Shown: piece after piece, positions 50,589-60,868 of the stretch
Layout: each line of letters starts with the position of its first letter
Position numbering within the stretch: the first letter of the stretch is position 1
Assembly: GCA_034521955.1 (NCBI GenBank)
Contig: JAXHLT010000003.1
Location: 496,001 to 560,000 of the forward strand
DNA from: M55B127 sp034521955
Lineage (GTDB): Bacteria; Bacillota; Halanaerobiia; Halanaerobiales; M55B127
Length of the DNA: 64,000 nt
Reading direction: 5' to 3'
Notes under the pieces: model-generated
Databases searched by the model: none
What the model was told of the DNA's origin: nothing
The model's input: the letters and a program-made list of their open reading frames with translations, nothing else
Position numbers and translations under genes: made by a program

Positions 50589-51983
50589 ATGGAGAAATTT
50601 AGTTATAAAAATTTATTACTATCAGTCGGAATTTTAATATTTTTAGTATTAATGTTAATACCAACACCAGATGGTTTATCATTAGAAGGCAAAAGAGCAT
50701 TAGCAATATTTGTACTTTCTTTAACCCTCTGGGTAACAAACTATTTACCATTAGCTATAACTAGTATTTTAGGTATAGCTTTAATACCACTATTTAATGT
50801 TTTATCAGCAGCTGAAACATTTGCAATCTTTGGTAATAGAGCAGTATTTTTTATCTTAGGTGCACTAATAATTGCAGCTGCAATATATAAGACAGGTATT
50901 GCAAAAAGAGTATCTTATTTTTTCATCTCAAAGATAGATACCTCTTTTAAAAATATAATCTTTAGTATAATAGCAATATCCTATTTATTATCATTAATTA
51001 TGCCTGAACATGCAGTTGCAGCAATACTTTTTCCAATTGTATTTGAACTAGTTAAATCATTAAAATTAAATCCTTTGGAAAGTAACTTTGCAAAAGCTGC
51101 CTTTTTAGCACTTGCTTGGGGTGCAGTTGTTGGAGGTATAACAACATTTCTGGGTGGTGCTAGAAACATTTTAGCTGTTGGACTATTAGAAAACACGTAT
51201 GGAATTAGTATTAACTTTATGGAATGGATGAAATATTCAATTGTTTATTCACTTCCATTAGTTATCATCTCATACTATGTAATAATCTACTTCTTTCATA
51301 CCGATGTAGAAAACATGAAACAAAGATTAAATTCAATTGGTAAACAATATGAAGAACTAGGTCCAATATCAAGAGATGAAAAGATCTTATCGGTTTTATT
51401 TTTAATTATTATTGCATCCTGGATGTTTTTATCAGGTCGTATTGATATCTCAGTTACAGCCATCTTAGGTGGAGTATTGATCTTTGTCTTCAAAATCATT
51501 GATTGGGAAGATATTGAAAGCTATATTAACTGGGGTATAATCTTAATGTATGGTGGTGCAATAGTGATTGCAACATCACTTACTAGAACAGGTGCAGCAG
51601 AGTGGTTGTCTAAATCAATATTTGAATACTTACCAGAGTCTCCAATATTAATCTTGGTTGTAATAATATTAATAACTAAGTTTTTAACAGAAGGTGTAAG
51701 TAATGTAGCAGCTGTAGCTATTGTATTACCAATAGCATTCAGTATGGGGAATATACTAAATCTTAATCCATTAATAATTACCTATCTTGTTGCACTTACC
51801 GGTGGACTTGCTTTTATGTTACCAATGGGAGCACCACCAAATGCAATTGCTTTTTCATCCGGATATTTAGAATTAAAAGAAGTTATTAAAGTTGGATTTA
51901 TATTAAACTTGATTTCAATAGTATTATTGTATATAATTGCTGTCAGAATATGGCCTTTATTTGGATTAAAATTATTTCTCTAA
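50589..51983 (+). CDS. SLC13/DASS-family anion permease
   Basis: 464 residues with about eleven membrane helices. Diagnostic segments are LTLWVTNYLPLAITSILGIA, MPEHAVAAILFPIVFEL, WGAVVGGITTFLGGARN (first SNT-like substrate loop), TRTGAAEWLSKSIF, TEGVSNVAAVAIVLPIAF (second loop) and LPMGAPPNAIAFSSGYL. The family carries dicarboxylates, sulfate or phosphate with sodium; the substrate is not clear here. AAGGAG precedes ATG 50589. The next gene follows within 20 bases. Confidence 0.88.
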   Translation: MEKFSYKNLLLSVGILIFLVLMLIPTPDGLSLEGKRALAIFVLSLTLWVTNYLPLAITSILGIALIPLFNVLSAAETFAIFGNRAVFFILGALIIAAAIYKTGIAKRVSYFFISKIDTSFKNIIFSIIAISYLLSLIMPEHAVAAILFPIVFELVKSLKLNPLESNFAKAAFLALAWGAVVGGITTFLGGARNILAVGLLENTYGISINFMEWMKYSIVYSLPLVIISYYVIIYFFHTDVENMKQRLNSIGKQYEELGPISRDEKILSVLFLIIIASWMFLSGRIDISVTAILGGVLIFVFKIIDWEDIESYINWGIILMYGGAIVIATSLTRTGAAEWLSKSIFEYLPESPILILVVIILITKFLTEGVSNVAAVAIVLPIAFSMGNILNLNPLIITYLVALTGGLAFMLPMGAPPNAIAFSSGYLELKEVIKVGFILNLISIVLLYIIAVRIWPLFGLKLFL

Positions 51984-52001
51984 TTGGGGATAGTGATAAA
52001 A

Positions 52002-52466
52002 ATGAAAAAAATTATGCTTTTACTTTTCAGTTTTGCAAAAATAGAAGATGTTATAAAAAAAGTTGAAAATACTATTGATGAAAATACTGAAGAACTACAT
52101 CTAACTTTTTTTCAAAAGAAAGATGTCCCAGACACATTATCATCATTAATGGGTGTTTATTTAGGTGAAAAAATTCAAAAAGATGTACAAAATACTATAC
52201 TAAAAGAATATTACAGAATGAAAGAAGAAGTAACTTATAGATTTACAGAAATAGCTGAAAAAAACAATGTTGAAGTTAAAAACAAACTATTTAGAGGTTA
52301 TTCAAGAGATCAAATATATAATTATATTCATGAAAATGAAATTGAATATCTTATAGTTAATTACTTTAAAAATGAATTTAACTCACAAAAGGTATATAAT
52401 GATATTGAAAAAGAGTTTTTAGAAACCTTAGATGTAAAATATAAACTATATAAACACAGTAATTAA
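52002..52466 (+). CDS. UspA-like small protein, unassigned
   Basis: About 154 residues. MKKIMLLLFSFAKIEDVIKK, then a helix-rich region, and NEIEYLIVNYFKNEFNSQKV near the C-terminus give an alpha/beta pattern loosely like universal stress proteins, but the ATP-binding glycines are not seen. It sits 18 bases behind the permease gene and may be co-transcribed; companion Usp-like genes are common next to transporters. The function is unknown. Confidence 0.45.
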   Translation: MKKIMLLLFSFAKIEDVIKKVENTIDENTEELHLTFFQKKDVPDTLSSLMGVYLGEKIQKDVQNTILKEYYRMKEEVTYRFTEIAEKNNVEVKNKLFRGYSRDQIYNYIHENEIEYLIVNYFKNEFNSQKVYNDIEKEFLETLDVKYKLYKHSN

Positions 52467-52539
52467 TATTTTATTAATAATATAGAAATTATGCTTTAAT
52501 AAGTTTAATTTTGTTCTTTAATCGAGGTGAACCAAGAAG

Positions 52540-54018
52540 ATGTTTTATATAATTGGTCTGTCTGTTTTATTAATAATAATTGCCTTTTATTTATTTTTAA
52601 ATACTAAAAGTACAAAGTTCAGTAAAATAATATTTAATATAATATTTCTATTTAGCTTTTCATTACACATTTTGTTTTTAGTTTCATATTACTTTACAGG
52701 TGAAGGTATAAATGATGCAGTGCTTTATCATATTAAGTATGGTTTAGCAGGAGCAAGTTTTTTAGAGTACTGGAAAATTGTTCTATTTACTGTAATTTCA
52801 TTTGTACTTATCTTTTTTGTTATCCATTATATCTTTAATAAAAAGAAAAAATATAAGTTTAGACATCTTTTTATTTATATATCATTTATAGTAATTAGTT
52901 TATCTATTATTATCAATCCGGCTTCATATGATTTATATAATATATATTTAGATAGAAATAGAGAAGCCAACTTTAATGAATACTATAAATCACCCAGTAT
53001 AGAAAAGATAGGAGAGAGCAAAAACTTTGTCTATATCTATGCAGAAAGTTTTGAAAGAACTTACTTTAATGAGAAGCTTTTTCCAGGATTAGTTACAGAA
53101 CTAAAAAAATTAGAAAAAAGAAGTACTTATTTTACTGATATTAGACAAGTTGCTGGAACGAGTTGGACAATTGGAGGAATGGTTTCCAGTCAGTTAGGAA
53201 TACCACTTTTTACTCCAATAAATAATAAGGATATTGAAGACAATAATGATTTTTTACCTAAAGCAAAAGGTGTTGGAGATCTTTTAAGTAAAGAAGGATA
53301 TTACTTAACTTTCTTTGGTGGTGCTGATTTAGAATTTCAAGAAAAAGGAACATTTTATAAAACACATAAATTTGATGAGATACAGGGACTAAATGATTTA
53401 TCTAAAAAAATAGATGGTGAAAAGAATCTAAATAACTGGGGTATAGATGATGATAAAATACTTGAGTTAGCTTATAATAGATTTATGGAATTATCAGCTA
53501 ACAAAAATAAATTTGGTATGTATTTAATTACATTAGGAACACATCATCCTCAAGGACATATACCTGAAGAGTATAGAGATATTATGTATAAGGATGGATC
53601 TAATCCTATTTTAAATGCAATAAAAGCATCCGATGTAATAATTTCTGAATTTGTAAATAAAATTTTAGATTCAAAATATGCAAAAGATACAGTAATTATT
53701 ATTGCATCCGATCACTTAGCAATGAGAAATACTGCATTTGATAGACTAGAAGATGCAAAAAGAAGAAATATGTTTATGATCTTAAGCCCTGACCAAAAGG
53801 ATTCTAAAAGAATAGATAAAAGAGGCTCTACTTTAGATATTGGACCAACTATTTTAAGCTTTATAGGTTATGATGCTCAAATTGCTTTAGGTAGAGATCT
53901 TTTAGATAATAATACTTCTGGTTATGAAATTAAAAAAATCCATGATAACTTAATATCATGGAAAGCAGAAATAAAAAACTTCTGGGGTAAATTAGCTGAA
54001 GATGATCTTATTGATTAA
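52540..54018 (+). CDS. LtaS/OpgB-family phosphoglycerol transferase
   Basis: 492 residues. Four to five membrane helices lie in the first 130 residues, then an extracytoplasmic sulfatase-fold domain. FVYIYAESFERTYF holds the first metal acid, RQVAGTSWTIGGMVSSQLGI holds the nucleophile Thr, LITLGTHHPQGHIPEEY holds further ligands, and IIIASDHLAMRN gives the DH metal pair. The SWTIGGMVSSQLGIPLF text is nearer OpgB/MdoB than Gram-positive LtaS. It transfers glycerol phosphate to a polymer or glycan. It converges with the lipid kinase gene, overlapping by 11 bases. Confidence 0.85.
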   Translation: MFYIIGLSVLLIIIAFYLFLNTKSTKFSKIIFNIIFLFSFSLHILFLVSYYFTGEGINDAVLYHIKYGLAGASFLEYWKIVLFTVISFVLIFFVIHYIFNKKKKYKFRHLFIYISFIVISLSIIINPASYDLYNIYLDRNREANFNEYYKSPSIEKIGESKNFVYIYAESFERTYFNEKLFPGLVTELKKLEKRSTYFTDIRQVAGTSWTIGGMVSSQLGIPLFTPINNKDIEDNNDFLPKAKGVGDLLSKEGYYLTFFGGADLEFQEKGTFYKTHKFDEIQGLNDLSKKIDGEKNLNNWGIDDDKILELAYNRFMELSANKNKFGMYLITLGTHHPQGHIPEEYRDIMYKDGSNPILNAIKASDVIISEFVNKILDSKYAKDTVIIIASDHLAMRNTAFDRLEDAKRRNMFMILSPDQKDSKRIDKRGSTLDIGPTILSFIGYDAQIALGRDLLDNNTSGYEIKKIHDNLISWKAEIKNFWGKLAEDDLID

Positions 54019-54907
54019 TATTATTAATCATCTGGATGGCATTATGGTGTAGTTTGATTTCTAAAGGGAATTTTGGCCCTTTTTCGCCATCTATATTAGA
54101 ATTATATGTATCAGCCTTATCATTATCAATTTCTATCTTAAAGTAGTTATCCTGGACGTATATAAAGTTTTTACTAGTAAAGTTTTCTTTATCTAATAAG
54201 TTCATAAGTAAAGTTGGTAATCTATAGAGTTGGTTGGTTTTAACTCCAATAAAGTCAAACATTCCATCATTAATTGAAGCAAACTTAGCTAAGTTTTGAA
54301 AGCCACCAGCTCTTTTACTATTTAAAACAAAAAACATAAAGAGATCTTCATCAATTGTTTGATTAGATGTTTTTATTTTAAATGGAATTGCTTTTATTTT
54401 AGGTATTTCTCTAAGACCATTGATATAATATGCTAGTTTTCCAAAAGTGTTTTTTAAATTAATATCAATTTCATGAGAAATACTAGAAAAAAGTCCTCCA
54501 ACACAGACATTAATAAAGTACTTCTCATTGACTTCTCCAACATCTATACTATTAATATTATCAGTTAATAACATATCAAAACATTTTTCATAATTATTAG
54601 GAATATTTAAAAAGGAAGCAAAATCATTAACTGTTCCTGATGGAATAATACCAAGAGGTATATCTATACTTTGATTCATCATATCATTAACAATCTCGTT
54701 TACAGAACCATCTCCACCAGCAACTATAATTTTTTCATAACTATTATCTATACCTACTAAACCCTTATGTAAATCATTTTTTTCCATACTTCTATAAATA
54801 TCTACCTTATAGCCCGCACCCTGGAATTTTTCTAAAAACAAATCTAGATAGTTAGGAAAATCTTTTGTACCTGAATAAGGATTATATATTAATTTTACTT
54901 TTTTCAT
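54008..54907 (-). CDS. YegS/BmrU/DgkB-type lipid kinase
   Basis: About 299 residues on the minus strand from ATG 54907 (an upstream in-frame ATG at 54916 lacks support). The start KKVKLIYNPYSGT and IIVAGGDGSVNEIVNDMM with the GGDG nucleotide site define the diacylglycerol kinase catalytic family. Then GIIPSGTVNDFASFLNIP, YFINVCVGGLFSSISHEI and NIDGEKGPKFPLEIKLH (metal and C-terminal motif) follow. It phosphorylates diacylglycerol or a similar lipid, which suits its neighbour, an enzyme that releases diacylglycerol from phosphatidylglycerol. Confidence 0.9.
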   Translation of the reverse strand: MKKVKLIYNPYSGTKDFPNYLDLFLEKFQGAGYKVDIYRSMEKNDLHKGLVGIDNSYEKIIVAGGDGSVNEIVNDMMNQSIDIPLGIIPSGTVNDFASFLNIPNNYEKCFDMLLTDNINSIDVGEVNEKYFINVCVGGLFSSISHEIDINLKNTFGKLAYYINGLREIPKIKAIPFKIKTSNQTIDEDLFMFFVLNSKRAGGFQNLAKFASINDGMFDFIGVKTNQLYRLPTLLMNLLDKENFTSKNFIYVQDNYFKIEIDNDKADTYNSNIDGEKGPKFPLEIKLHHNAIQMINNINQ

Positions 54908-55010
54908 TATTAACACCTACAATCTTTTATAAATTTAGTGTAAATCTTTATACTTATTATAAATCATTAAGATTAAATTAACAAATAATATAGCAAGGAG
55001 AAGAGATAAG

Positions 55011-55796
55011 ATGATCTATTTGATAATTATATTAATACTAATATTTGTTTCATATAAACTTATTGGCATTCATACCCGTGATATTGAAATAAATAGATTA
55101 ACAATTAAAAACAAAAAGATAAAAGAGGAACTCAATATCTTACATCTTTCAGATTTTCACTTTAACTTTGATAAAAAATATCAAGAGAAATTACTTAATA
55201 TGATCAATAAGTTAGAATATGACTTATTAGTTTTAACAGGAGATTATCTAAACGGAGAAGAGTACTTAATTAATTTAGAACAATTCTTAAAAAAATTGAA
55301 AACAATAAAAAGGTTTATGCTGTTTATGGAAATAATGATCAGAAGTTCAAAGAAGATATAAAAAAGATATTTGAAGAAAATAATATTACTCTATTAAAAA
55401 ATCAGAGTGAAGATACATTGGTTAATGATAATCATATAAACATAATTGGTGTTGATACACCTGATATGGGTAAAGATGATTATAATAAGGCTGTAGAAGG
55501 TATTGATTTAAATAATAACTTTAATTTATTACTATCACACACCTACCATATTACAGAAAAAGAAAAGTTAGAAAACATAGATTTAGTATTAGTAGGAGAT
55601 ACCCATGGAGGTCAGATTAATCTACCAATACTAAATAAAATAGCTAATAATAGAGTTTGAATTAAAGTATAAAGCAGGTAAATATATAATAAAAGACAAG
55701 ATCTTAATTGTTAATAAAGGAATTGGAACAACATTACTTCCTATAAGAATTAACTGTAAACCGGAAATAGTACTATTTAAAATTAAAAGCAATTAA
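55011..55796 (+). pseudogene. calcineurin-like metallophosphoesterase, two frameshifts
   Basis: A single N-terminal membrane helix (MIYLIIILILIFVSYKLIG) is followed by ILHLSDFHFNF (DxH), DLLVLTGDYLNGEEY (GDxxN-like), then a shift in an A-run near 55310 into YAVYGNNDQKF (GNHD-like), then LSHTYHI and LVGDTHGGQINLP (GHTHxGQ-like). A second shift near 55660 leads to ELKYKAGKYIIKDK and GIGTTLLPIRI at the end. This resembles the YkuE/YaeI membrane phosphodiesterases. Both breaks are single-base and the catalytic residues are all kept, so it may be intact in the cell. Confidence 0.8.
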
Positions 55797-55895
55797 TAAA
55801 ATAATTTTCAAATTCTTTTTAAAGGACTTTTTAAAAGTATTATTAATATATAAAATATAATATGTAAAAAAATTGAAATATTGAGGATTGATCTT

Positions 55896-57087
55896 ATGGA
55901 TATTAAAAATTCTAAAGCCTTAAAAAAACATAATCAATATGCTTTATTAAATGAAATAATAAATAGGCAACCAATTTCTAGATCTAATTTAACTCAACAC
56001 TGTAGATGTATCTCATACAACTATATCTTATCTAGTTAAAGATTTAATGGATAAAGGTTTAGTTGTTGAGACTACTGGTGATTCAACTGGAGGTAGGCCA
56101 CCTAGAGTATTAAGATTTAAAGGTGATAATAAGTACATAATATCAATAAGTTTTGAAGAAAGAAAAATTGCTTATGCTATCTATAATCTAGATATTGAAT
56201 TAATCGATAAGGAAATTATAGAAGTTAAAGATGAACTTTTTGCTGATATCATTAAAAAAGTTGAAAAGGTAAGTAAACTAAAAAATGAAGAGTATGATAT
56301 TGATAAAGAACAGATATTTGGTATTGGTGTATCAATACCAGGTATCTATAAAGTAGATAAAGATATAGTAATAAGTTCTACAACTCATTATTTAGGCAAA
56401 ATTAATTTAAAGTCTGAATTAAATAAGATATTTGATTATGCACCAATATATATTGATAATGATGCTAATTTATCTGTTTACTATGAATGGAGTCATATGT
56501 TAGATAAAGACTATGATAACTTAATTTATATTTATGTAGGAGATGGTATTGGTAGTGGAATTATAGTTAACAACAACTTATATACAGGCAGCCATGGTAA
56601 TGCAGGTGAAATAGGACATATGAAAGTAAAATTTGAAGGTAAAAAATGTATTTGTGGTAGTAAAGGGTGTTTAGAAACGATCTCCTCAATAAAAGCTATA
56701 GAAGAAGACTTTAATCAAGCAGTGGATAACGGAGAAGACACATTTTTAACAGATCTATATGACTATCCTTTTAATTATAAGGAAATAATAAACGGCTATA
56801 TAAACTATGATAAGTTAAGTAATAAAGTGATTAGTAGAGTTATTAAATATTTTGTTCTTGGTCTTTCTAATATAATAAATATGTTTGATCCACAAATAAT
56901 TATATTAGGAGGTATCTTTTCTGAGTTTAATGGAAATATGATCGAGGACATTGATAAAAAACTAGAGAATTTATACTTTTCTGATAAAAATGATAGACCA
57001 AAAATTATTTATAGAAAAAAACAGTCAAACTATAAATTGCGAGCTGTGACTTCATTTGTATTTGATAAGTGGAAGGCAAATATATAA
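55896..57087 (+). pseudogene. ROK-family transcriptional regulator (NagC/XylR type), one frameshift
   Basis: ATG 55896 gives MDIKNSKALKKHNQYALLNE and a winged helix (RQPISRSNLTQ), then an indel near 56000, then VDVSHTTISYLVKDLMDKGL and TGGRPPRVLRF. The ROK kinase-like domain has FGIGVSIPGIYKVDKD, IDNDANLSVYYEW, YVGDGIGSGIIVNNNLYTGS and the zinc motif CICGSKGCLET. It most likely senses an amino sugar and controls the SIS-domain gene downstream. ATG 56047 would give a 346-residue product lacking half of the DNA-binding domain. Confidence 0.82.
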
Positions 57088-57195
57088 TAGAAAGCACTTC
57101 AATATATTTTATTATTTTCAAATCCTTTGATAAATTATCTTAAAGAAAAAAAGAAACTTTTGAGGTTTCAAATACATTACTAAGAGGTGATAAAG

Positions 57196-58248
57196 ATGTC
57201 TGATCCAATGATTAAAGATATACAAAGTCAACCTGAACATCTAAACAAGATTTTAGCTAAATATTTTGAAGATCCAAAGTATATAAAAAGATTAACTGAA
57301 GTAGTTCATCATATCGAAGATAATGATAAACCAATTCTTTTTGCAGGTATGGGTAGTTCAAACTATGCTGCAATATCAGCAATTAACATCTTATCTGATA
57401 AAGGTTATCTATGTATTAATCCAGATATAGACGAATTCATACATTACCAAATGAACTCTATAAATAGAGGATTTACTGTAATAGCTATTTCTCAATCTGG
57501 AAAAAGTGTAGAAACAAAAAAAATAATTGAAAAGTTACCTGATAATAATACTGTAATTGCTGTTACAAACTATGAAGATAGTCCAATTGCAAATATGGCT
57601 GACTATGTATTACCTATATTTGCAGGTACAGAAGCTACTATTTCGACTAAAACATATACAAATAGTAATTACTTACTTAATATTATTGCTTATTTGGTAG
57701 ATAGTAATGATGATTTTGATATACAAAGACAACTAAATGATATAAAAAAAATAAATGATTTTATAGCAAAAGAAGAAGATAACACAAATAATCTACATAA
57801 TCATCTAAAGTCTAAAGATAAATGGTCATTTATTTCAAGAGGAGATCTTTTAGCTACAACATTTATGGGAGCATTAATCTGTGAAGAGGGAACAGGACTA
57901 CAACCTACAGCTTATAGTGGTGGTGCTTTCAGACACGGACCATTAGAAATTTCAGGAAACGATCATGGAGCTATTATATTAGCACATGGAGATCATACCT
58001 TTAATCTTTTAACAAAATTAACTGAAGAGATGGCAAAAAATGGTTCAAATGTAATACTATTAACAGATGAAAGTTATAATATTGAAAGTGAAAAAATACT
58101 TTTAAACAAAGTACCAAAAGTAAACAGATTATTGTTACCAACTATTTTTGCAGTTTCAATTCAACTATTCACTAGAGAAACCGCTTTAAACCAGGGTAGA
58201 ACTCCTGGAGTTCTAAATAAGATTTCAAAAGTAACTGAAGAAGAATAA
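57196..58248 (+). CDS. SIS-domain sugar isomerase/deglycase (GlmS/FrlB/AgaS-like)
   Basis: 350 residues without a glutaminase domain. Two SIS domains are visible: the first with ILFAGMGSSNYAAISAINIL and VIAISQSGKSVETKKII, the second with WSFISRGDLLATTFMGALIC, SGGAFRHGPLEISGNDHGAI and VILLTDES. The C-terminal NQGRTPGVLNKISKVTEEE matches the GlmS-like ending. Probably isomerises or deaminates an amino-sugar phosphate. AGAGGTG precedes ATG 57196. The upstream ROK gene likely regulates it. Confidence 0.85.
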   Translation: MSDPMIKDIQSQPEHLNKILAKYFEDPKYIKRLTEVVHHIEDNDKPILFAGMGSSNYAAISAINILSDKGYLCINPDIDEFIHYQMNSINRGFTVIAISQSGKSVETKKIIEKLPDNNTVIAVTNYEDSPIANMADYVLPIFAGTEATISTKTYTNSNYLLNIIAYLVDSNDDFDIQRQLNDIKKINDFIAKEEDNTNNLHNHLKSKDKWSFISRGDLLATTFMGALICEEGTGLQPTAYSGGAFRHGPLEISGNDHGAIILAHGDHTFNLLTKLTEEMAKNGSNVILLTDESYNIESEKILLNKVPKVNRLLLPTIFAVSIQLFTRETALNQGRTPGVLNKISKVTEEE

Positions 58249-58279
58249 ATATATATGCATAATTGATTTTTGCTCCCCA

Positions 58280-58309
58280 AGCTAACTGTTAACACAGTTG
58301 GCTTTTTTT
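58280..58309 (+). terminator. intrinsic terminator behind the SIS gene
   Basis: AGCTAACTG (58280-58288) pairs with CAGTTGGCT (58295-58303), followed by seven Ts. The group II intron begins only a few bases behind the T-run. Confidence 0.85.
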
Positions 58310-58311
58310 AT

Positions 58312-60201
58312 GTTTGCCGGGCATGTATTAAGTCTTTAGGGTGAAAGTCCCGAATCCCGAAGGCGATATAGGGATTAGCTGAGAGCAAGGGTGTCCTCCA
58401 TGAGGAGGAATCTGAAGGAAGCTTAAAGCAAAATTCCGGTCTGAGGTACACGAACCACATTTGAGGCCTATGGTAGTAGGATGAGTTTGCATAAACAAAA
58501 CAAAGTCCGTATCGTCCGAAAGCTACTGGGGTAAATGTGGCAGATATATGAAATGAAAGAGTTAATACTTAACCCGTGAGGTCTCATGGACACAGGGAGA
58601 TGAATTTCAAGCTGTGGTTGAAACAAGATTTATCATGAGAAGTCAGCAGACGCCATAGTACTGAAAGTAATTTCAGGAAGGGCAGAACATTGAGGAGATG
58701 AAAGATTGGATAATTCATTGAACACGTTTAAAAGACAGCCAACTTCATATGAAGACTACCCAGAGGAAATAGGGTTGGAAACTCGAAATACTCAGGGAGT
58801 GTCCAGTGAGTCAATGGGATTATCCGATAAGAACATCAAATCGGAAATCAATACTGAAAAGCTACTTGAAGAAATTCTAAAGGCAGAGAATTTAAACAAA
58901 GCCTGTAGGCAAGTAGTGAAAAACAAAGGCAGCCATGGAATTGATGGTATGAAATATAATGAGTTAGTACCATGGTTAAAAGAACATGGCTCAAAGCTAA
59001 TTGAAGAAATACTTAGTGGTAATTACCAACCTTCACCAGTTAGGAGGGTTGAGATACCAAAACCTAACGGAGGTATAAGGCTTTTAGGAATACCGACTGT
59101 AATTGATAGGATGATACAGCAGGCAATAAAGTTGAAATTAGACGACAAATTCGAACCAATCTTTAGCGATAACAGCCACGGATTTAGACCCAATAGAAGT
59201 GCTCACACTGCATTAAAACAATCCAGACAGTATATTCAAGCAGGAAATACCGTAGTAGTAGATATGGACTTAGAGAAATACTTCGATACAATAAACCATG
59301 ATAAGCTAATGGCAGCTGTTAAAAAGCAAGTTAAAGACAAAAGAGTCCTGAAATTAATAAACAAATACTTGAAATCTGGAATTATGATTAACGGAATCAA
59401 GGTTAAAAGCGAAGATGGCGCCCCTCAGGGTGGACCATTAAGTCCGCTTTTGAGTAACGTAATGCTTGATGCCCTTGATAAAGAGCTAGAAAAGAGAGGG
59501 CATAAGTTTGTCAGATACGCTGATGATTGTAACATATATGTTAAAACTCTAAGAGCAGGTAAAAGAGTACTAGAAAGTGTCACTCGATTTCTTGGTAAAG
59601 AGCTAAAGCTTAAGGTCAATCAAGAAAAGAGTGCAGTTGGTAGTCCATTTAGAAGAAAATTTTTAGGATATAGCTTTTATACACGAAATGGTGAGGTTAG
59701 ATTCAGAGTTCATCAAAAGAGTTGGAAACGCCTGAAAGAAAAGATTAAAAAGGTAACCAACAGGAATATAAGTATGAACTTCCAAGATAGGATGAAGAAA
59801 CTCAACCAACTTATGGTAGGGTGGATAAATTACTATAAATTAGCAGACATGAAAGGAAGACTCAGAAATTTAGACTCAATGGATTAGAAGAAGAATCAGA
59901 GCTTGTATTTGGAAAAGATGGAAGAGAGTTCGTAGCAGATTTAAGTATCTTAAGAAATTAGGATTGAGTGCTGGGAAGGCTTGGCAGTTTGCAAATACAA
60001 GAAAGAGCTATTGGAAAGTCTCCAATAGCCCTATTTTAGCTTTTACTTTAACTACGAAGAGGTTGACTGAACGTGGTTACAAGAGTTTTCTTTCACAGTA
60101 TACGAAAGTAAGATTGTCTTAATGAAGCGCCAAGTACGGAACCGTACGCTTGGTGTTGTGAGAGGACGGTAATTAAAATAATTAATTACCTCCTACTCGA
60201 T
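58312..60201 (+). mobile_element. group II intron with reverse transcriptase
   Basis: The 5' end reads GTTTGCC and is followed by the domain I text TAAGTCTTTAGGGTGAAAGT, typical of bacterial group II introns, then a long structured leader before the RT gene. After the RT come a stable hairpin (CCAAGTACGG..CCGTACGCTTGG near 60131-60156) and the 3' end GGTAATTA..TTAATTACC with CCTCCTACTCGAT at 60189-60201, the usual domain V/VI and 3' boundary. It lies immediately behind a terminator, the site preference known for class C introns, but I could not fix the class. Confidence 0.8.
58706..60122 (+). pseudogene. ltrA: group II intron reverse transcriptase/maturase, one frameshift
   Basis: TTG 58706 behind GAGGAG. 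RT blocks in order: VKNKGSHGIDGMKYNELV, RRVEIPKPNGGIRLLGIPTV, FSDNSHGFRPNRSAHTAL, VVDMDLEKYFDTINHD, GAPQGGPLSPLLSNVMLD, and the catalytic RYADD at 270-274. Then KFLGYSFYTRNGEVR, and the maturase domain LNQLMVGWINYYKLADM. An extra base near 59878 ends the frame at 59887; the other frame continues WIRRRIRACIWKRWKRVRSR, KYLKKLGLSAGKAWQFAN and KSFLSQYTKVRLS to TAA 60122. RT activity residues are all kept; the C-terminal maturase piece is cut off as read. Confidence 0.85.
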
Positions 60202-60419
60202 TTTAAACAAAAATTTTAACTAGATGTAAAAAAATATTCCGTACATGTTGTATTAAAGTAATTTAGGAATAAAGAGCAAAGAACCCACCCTTTTTTCAAA
60301 TGGGTGATGAATATGCTCGGTTTTGATTTTGTCATACCATATGTAACATCAACAACTTTCTATTAAACTTGACTTTATAACTTGCTGATAATATACTATA
60401 TGTAAGAAAGGTGATGGCT

Positions 60420-60830
60420 ATGGGCAACAAAAATAACTTGGTTCACGCACGAACTTGTGTTTATAATGTCGGATATCACATTATCTTTACAACCAAATAC
60501 CGAAAAAAAGTTTTCAAAGACGAGATTGAATCTAGACTTAAAGATATCTTATATCAAGTAGCCGATGATAAAGAGTTTATTATCGAAACGATGGAAATAA
60601 TGCCAGATCATGTTGATCTGTTTGCAACAGCTCACCCTAAAATTTCTCCTAGCTATATAGTCAAAATGGCTAAAGGAATTACTGGGCGATTGCTTTTAAA
60701 AGAGTTTGATAGTTTAAAACAACAACTATATGAAGGCCACTTGTGGAACAAATCTTACTATGTTGAAACCGTTGGCAATATCTCTAAAGAGTCTGTCAAA
60801 CAGTATATCGAAAATCAAAAAGACAATTAA
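60420..60830 (+). CDS. tnpA: IS200-like Y1 transposase with a HxD variant of the HUH motif
   Basis: 136 residues from ATG 60420 (AAGAAAGGTG upstream). GYHIIFTTKYRKKVFKDEI is the family start. The HUH motif region reads MPDHVDLFATAHP: His64-Val-Asp66, with Asp where the second His is normally found. The nucleophile Tyr is in NKSYYVETVGNIS (113/114). It nicks and rejoins single-stranded ends at the hairpins. The Asp substitution may alter metal binding, although I recall related sequences with the same residue. Confidence 0.85.
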   Translation: MGNKNNLVHARTCVYNVGYHIIFTTKYRKKVFKDEIESRLKDILYQVADDKEFIIETMEIMPDHVDLFATAHPKISPSYIVKMAKGITGRLLLKEFDSLKQQLYEGHLWNKSYYVETVGNISKESVKQYIENQKDN

Positions 60831-60868
60831 TCTTTTTAAATTGCTATAAGAAAGGAGGTGTAAGATCG

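Noticed and set aside
47204..51499. Minus-strand open frames of 60-150 codons within the CapD-like and SLC13 genes
   Set aside because: Both plus-strand genes are intact with clear motifs; the antisense frames show no domain and no start signals.
54008..54018. The 11-base overlap between the LtaS/OpgB-like gene and the lipid kinase gene as an error
   Set aside because: Both ends agree with normal family lengths; a short convergent overlap is ordinary.
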